A stretch of 9,108 nucleotides of DNA, from the NCBI GenBank assembly GCA_903877945.1, contig CAIRFY010000331.1, forward strand, positions 1 through 9,108, read 5' to 3'. Both the position numbers and the translations under genes were made by a program. A model generated the notes under the pieces. That model did no database searches. It was given only the letters and a program-made list of their open reading frames with translations, and was not told the origin of the DNA. Of this stretch, positions 1 to 5,034 are shown piece after piece. The stretch comes from an uncultured Oscillochloris sp. GTDB lineage: Bacteria; Chloroflexota; Chloroflexia; Chloroflexales; Chloroflexaceae. Each line of letters begins with the position of its first letter. Within the stretch, counting starts at the first letter, position 1.

Positions 1-241
1 CAGTTCAGCGATGAAACGATGACGCGGTGAGGCGTTCCGTATCGCCTCATCGCCTCATCGCCTCATCGCCTCATCGCAAGACGGTAAAGCTGAATGTACC
101 CATTTTGAAACATGCCTTAGGGATGGTTCAATCCAGCTTTACAGTCCTGCGACGATGCGACGAAGCGATGAGGCGCTCGTATCAAGTCCTCGCGTCCTCG
201 CCTCGTCGCTGAACTGTCAAGCTAGATTGAAACATGCCTTA
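1..241. repeat. Two tandem diverged copies of an inverted-repeat intergenic module
   Basis: Two related modules lie head to tail. Each ends with the identical 15-mer TTGAAACATGCCTTA (105-119 and 227-241, 122 bp apart). Each contains TGAGGCG followed by a TTCCGTATC/CTCGTATC stretch (28-42 and 169-183) and a run of CGCCTC-type sequence. The second module has arms TTCAATCCAGCTTTAC (127-142) and GTCAAGCTAGATTGAA (216-231) that are complementary at 14 of 16 positions, so it could fold into a long hairpin. Other inverted matches are CAGTTCAGCGA (1-11) with TCGCTGAACTG (206-216), and GTAAAGCTG (84-92) with CAGCTTTAC (134-142). The first module is probably cut by the window edge. No protein fits here. 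It looks like a MITE-like or structured dispersed repeat, but the family is not recognised. Confidence 0.6.
42..77. repeat. 8-bp tandem repeat (TCGCCTCA, four and a half copies)
   Basis: Four perfect copies of TCGCCTCA followed by TCGC sit inside the first inverted-repeat module. The corresponding place in the second module (about 187-209) holds only a loose CCTCGCGTCCTCGCCTCG run, so the array appears to have expanded in one copy. The reverse-complement core GCGATGAGGCG occurs at 165-175. There are no spacers, so this is not a CRISPR. The unit length is not a multiple of three and there is no gene here, which suits a slippage-prone intergenic microsatellite. Confidence 0.8.
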
Positions 242-388
242 AATATGCCTGCTGCCGAGGCGGATGCGAACTCATGGTGGTGAGTCGTTCATCCCTCTGA
301 GGGGCGCTCTGCGTATCAGACGAGGTTCGTAAGACAAGGTTCACAGGTACTTGACAGTTTGGGCGAATGCGGCGCGTCCTGTTGCGGC

Positions 389-420
389 AAATCTGCAATC
401 TAAAATCTGCAATCTGAAAT
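389..420. repeat. 14-bp period AATCTGCAATCT repeat
   Basis: AAATCTGCAATCT occurs at 389-401 and again at 403-415, a 14-bp period, followed by a partial AAAT. It is AT-rich in a GC-rich setting. From memory, near-identical AATCTGCAATCTAAAATC-type runs recur between genes in many unrelated bacterial genomes; I have not verified this by search. The repeat ends about 20 bp before the start codon at 442 and so probably lies in the 5' leader of that gene. Confidence 0.65.
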
Positions 421-428
421 TTTGACGT

Positions 429-432
429 AGGA
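429..432 (+). promoter_or_regulatory. Shine-Dalgarno-like AGGA for the GTG start at 442
   Basis: AGGA ends 9 nt before GTG 442. It supports GTG over the in-frame ATG at residue 16, which falls inside the first membrane helix and would delete the basic N-terminus (MRLPSINIRR). Confidence 0.5.
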
Positions 433-441
433 TGACGTAGC

Positions 442-2448
442 GTGCGATTGCCGAGCATCAACATACGGCGTACCTTTGCTTATGCTATGATTGGCGGCCT
501 AGCCCTGGGCCTGCTGTTCTACGGCATCGTCAGGGTTGCCGATCTGAACATGGGGTTGTCCCCTGCGGGGTCGGTCATGATGGCCCTGCTTGTTGGCATC
601 CTGATCGGGTTCTGCGTGATCATCGTGGTCAAGCTGGCCCTGTGCCAAACGGCCTACGACCTGCATTGCTACGCTGTCGATCTGACCGGCTGCTCGCTCC
701 CACCGCCCGCCGCCAGCCTGTGGGGTGATGAGGTGGCCTATATGCGCGAGACGTTGCGCCAGGCCCTCGATAATGTGCCCCGCCCCGGTAACTACCCGCA
801 GATCGCCCAGCGCCTTGTGATGGTTTCTAGTACGGCAGCCGCCCTTGATGTGGCGGCGAGCCAGATCGCCGTTCATATCCAGATTGAGGGCGCGTTGCTC
901 CTGCTGCTCGATGGCGAGCGTAGCCTGCTCTACTCCGCTGCAGCCTGGGGGCGGGCCAGTCTCCCCGACAATTTCACCCTTGACCTGCATGAAACCGCGA
1001 TTGGCCACGCCCTCCAGGAACAGCGCTTGGTTTTCTACAGCGGTATGCAGGTGCGCGAACTGCTACCGCTTCAGGCTGGCTCCGAGTCGCTGACTCTGAG
1101 CTGCATCCCGCTCATTGTGCATGGCCAGCCCTTCGGTATGCTCTGTCTTACCAGCGTCGGGGTCGATGTGCGCCTGAGCGAAGACCAGTGCGCCTATGCA
1201 CGCTCGATTGGTGATATGCTCACCCTGGCGCTTCAGAGCAGCATGCATCGTCTGCTGTTCGACCGTGAGAGTGACCGACTGGCCGCCTTCGAGCAACTTG
1301 GCACGACGCTCGATTCGAGCGAGCACTTTGATGTGGCCCTAGAGCAAGTACTCCGTATCGCCGCACGGGTGACAGATTCGATCCACGGCTCGCTGCTGCT
1401 CCTTGAGCCTGATGAGCAGAGCGTGCGCTACCGGATCACCCTAAAAGAGGGTTCTGTGTTGCCGCTGAGTGTCACCGCTGGCGCGATCCTCAAGCATGGC
1501 CTGGCCGGCTGGGCGTTGCGCGAGCGCCACGCGGATATTATCGATGACACGGAGCGCGACACGCGCTGGCTGCCTGTCCCTGGCCAGGGCGAGATGCGCT
1601 CGGTGCTGGTGGTGCCGCTGCTCTACGGCGACCACGCCCTCGGCGTACTCACCCTCGCCGACCCCATTCCGCGCCATTACAGTCGGCGGAGCCTGGCTCT
1701 CGCCTCGGCCCTTGCCGCTTACGCGGTCACTATCCTCGCCCGCATGGAGTACGACACGATGGTTGAGCGTGGTAATGTGGCTCTGGCCCGGCGTATCTTT
1801 GAGGGGCGTCTCAGCGCCGATGATCTGAATGCCCTGCTGGCCGACCGGGAACAGATCGAGCGCATGTTCGCCACCCAGACACGCTTTGCCGTTGCGCTCT
1901 TTGTCGGTGTGCGCGGCCTTGACCGCTTGGGCGAGCATATGCCAACCGAACAGGTGCTCACCCAGGTGATCACGCCCTATCTAAGCGATCTCTGCGCGAT
2001 CATCCATGAGCACCACGGCTATGTCGAACACCACGGTGATGGCGGTTTCCTGGCGATCTTCGGCTTTCCGACAATCCACGGGGATAGCCGCATATCTGCC
2101 ATGCGGGCCGCCCTTGCCATCCAGGGATGTATCCGGCACCTACGCGGTCGCTGGCGCACGCAGCTTCATTGTGATCTCTCAATAAGTGCGGGCGTCGCCC
2201 CCGGCGATGTGACATCCGGGCTGCTTGGTGTCGATTGCTACCAGGGTTACACCGTCATCGGCAGTGCGATCCGTGAGGCCCGCCATCTCCAGCAGCTCGC
2301 TCGTGTTGATGAGGTGTTGGTCGCTGACACCCTTGTTGCAAGCCTCGGTACCGAGAGTATCTTTCAATTTGAGGCGCTTGCTCCGTTCTCACCTAACGGA
2401 GGTGATGACATCCGTGCGGTGTATCGGCTCGCGTCAGGGCATCCATGA
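442..2448 (+). CDS. Two-TM GAF-GAF protein with degenerate class III adenylate/guanylate cyclase domain
   Basis: The product is a 668-aa inner-membrane signalling protein. Seen: a basic N-terminus, hydrophobic helices at about 12-31 and 43-67, GAF-like domains at about 117-268 and 276-436, and a class III cyclase fold at about 478-664 with recognisable blocks LFVGVRGLDRLGE, HHGDGGFLAIFG, ISAGVAPGDVTSG and GYTVIG. Family knowledge: active enzymes use two metal-binding Asp, a Lys/Asp pair that reads adenine, and a transition-state Asn/Arg pair. Here the first metal Asp is Gly489, the base-reading Lys is Glu529, the Asp before Tyr-Thr is Gly602, and the Asn/Arg positions are Arg611 and His615. 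Only Asp533 remains. I infer a pseudo-cyclase that may bind nucleotide or act as a dimerising output but is unlikely to make cAMP or cGMP. It starts with GTG and is followed after 19 bp by a histidine kinase gene, so the two are probably co-transcribed. Domain assignment is firm; inactivity is an inference from alignment by eye. Confidence 0.93.
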   Translation: MRLPSINIRRTFAYAMIGGLALGLLFYGIVRVADLNMGLSPAGSVMMALLVGILIGFCVIIVVKLALCQTAYDLHCYAVDLTGCSLPPPAASLWGDEVAYMRETLRQALDNVPRPGNYPQIAQRLVMVSSTAAALDVAASQIAVHIQIEGALLLLLDGERSLLYSAAAWGRASLPDNFTLDLHETAIGHALQEQRLVFYSGMQVRELLPLQAGSESLTLSCIPLIVHGQPFGMLCLTSVGVDVRLSEDQCAYARSIGDMLTLALQSSMHRLLFDRESDRLAAFEQLGTTLDSSEHFDVALEQVLRIAARVTDSIHGSLLLLEPDEQSVRYRITLKEGSVLPLSVTAGAILKHGLAGWALRERHADIIDDTERDTRWLPVPGQGEMRSVLVVPLLYGDHALGVLTLADPIPRHYSRRSLALASALAAYAVTILARMEYDTMVERGNVALARRIFEGRLSADDLNALLADREQIERMFATQTRFAVALFVGVRGLDRLGEHMPTEQVLTQVITPYLSDLCAIIHEHHGYVEHHGDGGFLAIFGFPTIHGDSRISAMRAALAIQGCIRHLRGRWRTQLHCDLSISAGVAPGDVTSGLLGVDCYQGYTVIGSAIREARHLQQLARVDEVLVADTLVASLGTESIFQFEALAPFSPNGGDDIRAVYRLASGHP

Positions 2449-2471
2449 GAAGGTTTACGGAACTATTATGA
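2445..2471 (+). CDS. Possible 8-codon coupling mini-ORF (MRRFTELL)
   Basis: ATG 2445-2447 overlaps the TGA stop of the cyclase-like gene (2446-2448) as ATGA. Its own TGA (2469-2471) overlaps the ATG of the following kinase gene (2468-2470), again as ATGA. The mini-ORF therefore fills the whole intergenic gap. Such overlaps are a known arrangement for translational re-initiation, and this one could pass ribosomes from the first gene to the second. It may equally be chance: the peptide is too short for coding statistics, and the purine run GAGAAGG (2447-2453) may simply serve as a distant ribosome-binding site for the kinase. Confidence 0.25.
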   Translation: MRRFTELL

Positions 2472-4687
2472 ACAAGGGTTCTTCGACGGTGACAGATTCC
2501 GACAGTGATCACGATCCTGTCGATACGCGCACCACGGCGCTGCTGCGGATCGCCTCGGTGATCGAGACGGCGGCGACTCTCGACGAGCTCCTGATGCTCA
2601 GTCTCAGCGAGTTCTCGCAGATCCTCCACGTGCCCTTCAGTTGCGTGCTTTTTGTGAGCGATGATGGCACGACTGTGAGCCTGGTCAACGCGCACCCGCC
2701 TCGGGTGAGTCTGCCCACGCCGATCCTGCTTGCTGAGACGCCGTTCCTGCATCGGGTGTTTGCCGAACGTCATGTTATCCAGATTAGCGATATTCACCAG
2801 AGCGAACTGTTTGCTTCCCACGCCAGCGCGACGACGGAACAGCTCGTGCAGCTCCTTGATCGTGAGCATATATGTTCGCTGCTGATGTTGCCCCTGGTGG
2901 CTCAGGATCGAGCGATTGGCATTCTGCTCTTTGCCACGGTGGACGAGCCACGGCATTTCACCAAGAGCGAGGTTGGCCTCGCTCGCCTGATGGCTGGTCA
3001 GCTCGCCGCCGCCACAACCTCGTTCCGCATCATTGAGCGGGCGCAGCGGCGCACCGCCGAGTTGGCCACCCTCAATAAGATCGCCGCCGCCGTCACGTCA
3101 TCGCTGAATACCCGCGATGTGTACCACCTCGTAATGCAGCAGCTCAACGAGTATTTTCAGGTGGACGCTGGCTCGCTCCTAATGCTCGATGCGATGACTG
3201 ACGAACTGGTCTTTGTGATGACCCTGGAGGCTGGTGAGGAGAAGCTCTTTGGTGTGCGCGTGCCCCGGGGCCAGGGTTTTGTCGGCTTTGTGGCTCAGTC
3301 GCAGCAGTATGAGATTATCCATGATGCCCAGAACGACCCGCGCTTCTACGCGAAGGTGAGCGAGTCGGTGAACTACGAGGTGCGGACGATCCTGTGTGTG
3401 CCCATTGTGGTAAAAGATCGCACCATCGGCGTGATCGAGTTGCTTAATAAGCGCGATGGCACCTTCACGGAGGAAGAGGCCAACCGCCTGATGCGGATGG
3501 CGGCCACCATTGGTGTGGCAATAGAGAACGCGCACCTCTTTCAGGAGGTGACGACCGTGCGCGACCGCTTCGAGGCGATCCTGAACTCGACGAATGACGG
3601 CATCTTGATGGCCGATATGCACGGTACGGTGGTGACGGCCAACCCGATGGCCGCTCAAATCCTGGCCTGTCGCAGAGACTCCCTGATCGGACGCCAGATC
3701 GACGATCTGCTGGCTGAACTGAACGCACACGCCCTCGCGGTGAGCACTCCGTCGTGGCTGAACGAGGATGGTGCCGCTGATCAGGTGGTGGAACTGGAGC
3801 TGAGCAGCCCGCAGACGCGCTTCATCCGTCGCTACACGCTGCCGGTGCGTGAGGCAACCGGCGCGGAGATCGGTCGCCTGGCCCTGTTCCAAGACATTTC
3901 GAAGGAGCGCGAGCTGGCCCAGTTGCGCGAGGACTACACCGGGATGCTTATCCACGATCTACGTGCGCCGTTGACGGCGATCATGAACGGGATCATGATG
4001 GTTAAGCGCGGCCTCGGCGGGCCGATCTCCGAACAGCAGCAGGAATTGCTGGGCATCGCTTACCAGGGTAGCCGGGTTATGTTGGAGATGGTGAACACGC
4101 TCCTGGATATTTCAAAGATGGAGCAGGGGCATATGAGCCTGGAGGTAGAGCCGCTCTCGCCCTACGCCCTGATCGACCAGACCCTCGACCGCCTGATTGT
4201 CTCGGCCCGCGACCAACGGGTGCTGCTGGTGCAGCAACTTCCGGTTGGCCTGCCACTTTTGGAGGCTGACCGCGAGAAGCTGGTGCGTGTCCTCCAGAAC
4301 CTGCTTGATAACGCGATTAAGTTTTCACCGACGGATACCACCGTTACGCTGGGGGCGATTGGCCTGCATATTGCTGGGGGCGTGGCGACGAATGTCGCTG
4401 GCCTGCCGCTGCACCTTCCCACGCTGCACGATGGCGATTGGCTGGTATTCTGGGTGCAGGATCATGGGCCGGGGATTCCGCTCCAGTACCATGAGCGTGT
4501 TTTTGAGAAGTTCGGTCAGGTGCGTGGCCGTAAGGTGCGTGGCACGGGGCTAGGATTAACATTTTGTAAGCTTGCTATTGAGTCACATGGTGGTAGAATC
4601 TGGCTACAAAGTGCGGAGGGGAAGGGGAGTGTTTTCGCACTCGCGCTCCCGCTGAGCCAGGATCAGCGCTCCTTTAGGCCGTCCTGA
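2468..4687 (+). CDS. Soluble GAF-GAF-PAS sensor histidine kinase
   Basis: The product is a 739-aa cytosolic kinase with no membrane helix. Domains in order: GAF at about 35-185; GAF at about 196-357, ending in a run with ELLNKRDGTFTEEE; PAS at about 366-478; HisKA dimerisation/phosphoacceptor at about 486-553 with His496 in IHDLRAPLTAI; HATPase_c at about 595-729 with the N box NLLDNAIKF (Asn615), G1 DHGPGI (Asp665), an F box FEKFGQV and G2 GTGLGL. All catalytic boxes are intact, so autophosphorylation on His496 is expected. There is no receiver domain and no adjacent response regulator. ATG 2468 was chosen for its ATGA coupling and the purine-rich ACGGAA 5 nt upstream. An in-frame ATG at 2405 would overlap the previous gene by 44 bp and add a tail with no domain character. 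Most likely co-expressed with the cyclase-like gene. The ligands of the GAF and PAS domains cannot be read from sequence. Confidence 0.95.
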   Translation: MNKGSSTVTDSDSDHDPVDTRTTALLRIASVIETAATLDELLMLSLSEFSQILHVPFSCVLFVSDDGTTVSLVNAHPPRVSLPTPILLAETPFLHRVFAERHVIQISDIHQSELFASHASATTEQLVQLLDREHICSLLMLPLVAQDRAIGILLFATVDEPRHFTKSEVGLARLMAGQLAAATTSFRIIERAQRRTAELATLNKIAAAVTSSLNTRDVYHLVMQQLNEYFQVDAGSLLMLDAMTDELVFVMTLEAGEEKLFGVRVPRGQGFVGFVAQSQQYEIIHDAQNDPRFYAKVSESVNYEVRTILCVPIVVKDRTIGVIELLNKRDGTFTEEEANRLMRMAATIGVAIENAHLFQEVTTVRDRFEAILNSTNDGILMADMHGTVVTANPMAAQILACRRDSLIGRQIDDLLAELNAHALAVSTPSWLNEDGAADQVVELELSSPQTRFIRRYTLPVREATGAEIGRLALFQDISKERELAQLREDYTGMLIHDLRAPLTAIMNGIMMVKRGLGGPISEQQQELLGIAYQGSRVMLEMVNTLLDISKMEQGHMSLEVEPLSPYALIDQTLDRLIVSARDQRVLLVQQLPVGLPLLEADREKLVRVLQNLLDNAIKFSPTDTTVTLGAIGLHIAGGVATNVAGLPLHLPTLHDGDWLVFWVQDHGPGIPLQYHERVFEKFGQVRGRKVRGTGLGLTFCKLAIESHGGRIWLQSAEGKGSVFALALPLSQDQRSFRPS

Positions 4688-4779
4688 CGCGAATGTGTGC
4701 GCTGAGGTTTTTCGGCTCGGGCAGGCATGTGTGAAACGTCCCACTCGCGTGCGTTGGCTTGGTCGCACTTAAAGATTGA

Positions 4780-4811
4780 CATTGTATTCCCTCTGGTGAT
4801 GCGATACAATG
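4780..4811. promoter_or_regulatory. Symmetric promoter-like palindrome (CATTGTAT / ATACAATG)
   Basis: CATTGTAT (4780-4787) and ATACAATG (4804-4811) are exact reverse complements separated by 16 bp. Read on the + strand this gives TTGTAT (4782-4787), a 17-bp spacer and TACAAT (4805-4810). That is the right spacing for a housekeeping sigma-70-type promoter, with a -10 matching TATAAT at 5 of 6 positions and a weaker -35 keeping TTG. By symmetry the same hexamers exist on the - strand. It lies about 225 bp upstream of the transmembrane kinase and is the best promoter candidate for it. Alternatively the arms are an operator for a dimeric regulator. Confidence 0.45.
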
Positions 4812-4855
4812 AAATAGTCCCCACATTACACTATTACATACTGTAGAATTTCAGT

Positions 4856-4881
4856 CAGGCCGGCACGTGCTAGAGGGCCTG
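4856..4881. repeat. Small inverted repeat around a GCACGTGC palindrome
   Basis: CAGGCC (4856-4861) pairs with GGCCTG (4876-4881) across 14 bp. The enclosed sequence carries the self-complementary octamer GCACGTGC (4863-4870). It could be a hairpin in the leader RNA of the downstream kinase or a protein-binding palindrome. No T-run follows, so it is not a usual terminator. Confidence 0.35.
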
Positions 4882-4932
4882 TTCTGTGTTCTCCAGAGAA
4901 ATATATTACCAACTTTATAGTCAGCCACGTTC

Positions 4933-5018
4933 CGTCATGCTGAGCGTATGAGCCGAAGCCCTGAGCAGAGCGCGGGGTCTGTGTCTCAGCCAAGGTGTCT
5001 CACACCCTCACCATGACG
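4933..5018. repeat. Dispersed-repeat-like element with CGTCATG / CATGACG ends
   Basis: The 86-bp stretch begins CGTCATGCTGAGCG and ends CATGACG; the outer 7 bp are perfect inverted repeats, with a nested GCTGAG (4939-4944) and CTCAGC (4985-4990) pair. A GTCATGCTGAGCG-type start followed by GCCGAAGC is, from memory, typical of short repeats scattered between genes in Chloroflexota and other bacteria; I could not check copy number. It ends 16 bp before the kinase start codon, so it lies in the 5' leader and could form a hairpin that affects translation. Confidence 0.5.
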
Positions 5019-5034
5019 TGTAGTAGGTTGAACT

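Larger units (their letters stand above)
242..441. other. Non-coding leader region upstream of the cyclase-like gene
   Basis: Between the repeat modules and the first gene I see no convincing ORF on either strand. A TTGACA hexamer at 351-356 has no matching -10 hexamer at 16-18 bp, so I cannot name a promoter. A short perfect inverted repeat CCCTC-T-GAGGG lies at 293-303 with no T-run after it. GACGTAG occurs twice just before the gene (424-430 and 434-440), the second copy abutting the GTG start. The promoter for the 442 gene must lie in this stretch or in the repeats upstream. Confidence 0.5.
4688..5034. other. 347-bp intergenic region between the two kinase genes
   Basis: No coding frame is supported here. 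It contains, in order, a weak GTGCG/CGCAC hairpin (4749-4768) without a useful T-run, a symmetric promoter-like palindrome (4780-4811), an AT-rich stretch, a small hairpin (4856-4881) and a repeat-like inverted element (4933-5018). I see no clear intrinsic terminator after the upstream kinase; the T5 run at 4709-4713 is not preceded by a stable stem. Its AT-rich centre contrasts with the flanking genes. AGGT at 5025-5028 is a modest ribosome-binding site for the gene at 5035. Confidence 0.7.

Noticed and set aside
42..77. CRISPR array
   Set aside because: The 8-bp units are directly adjacent with no spacers, and no cas-like gene is present.
27..212. Possible 61-aa gene on the + strand
   Set aside because: It is a translation of the repeat modules (SSPHR, SSPRR repeats) with no ribosome-binding site.
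222..464. Possible 80-aa gene on the - strand
   Set aside because: Part of it is just the translation of the AATCTGCAATCT repeat (FQIADFRLQIC), a typical spurious peptide; it also overlaps the start of the 442 gene.
499..1938. Long - strand frames antisense to the cyclase-like gene
   Set aside because: They are shadows of a GC-rich coding region; the + frame shows clear domain motifs throughout and the - frames show none.
2225..2467. N-terminal extension of the soluble kinase by up to 81 residues
   Set aside because: It lies inside the cyclase-like coding region in another frame, has no domain character, and the ATG at 2468 has an ATGA coupling context.
4690..4720. Intrinsic terminator after the soluble kinase (T5 run)
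   Set aside because: No stem of useful length precedes the T-run at 4709-4713; only about three pairs can form.
4776..4781. Perfect TTGACA hexamer as a -35 box
   Set aside because: The only good -10 (TACAAT, 4805-4810) lies 23 bp downstream, too far. TTGTAT at 4782 has the correct 17-bp spacing instead.
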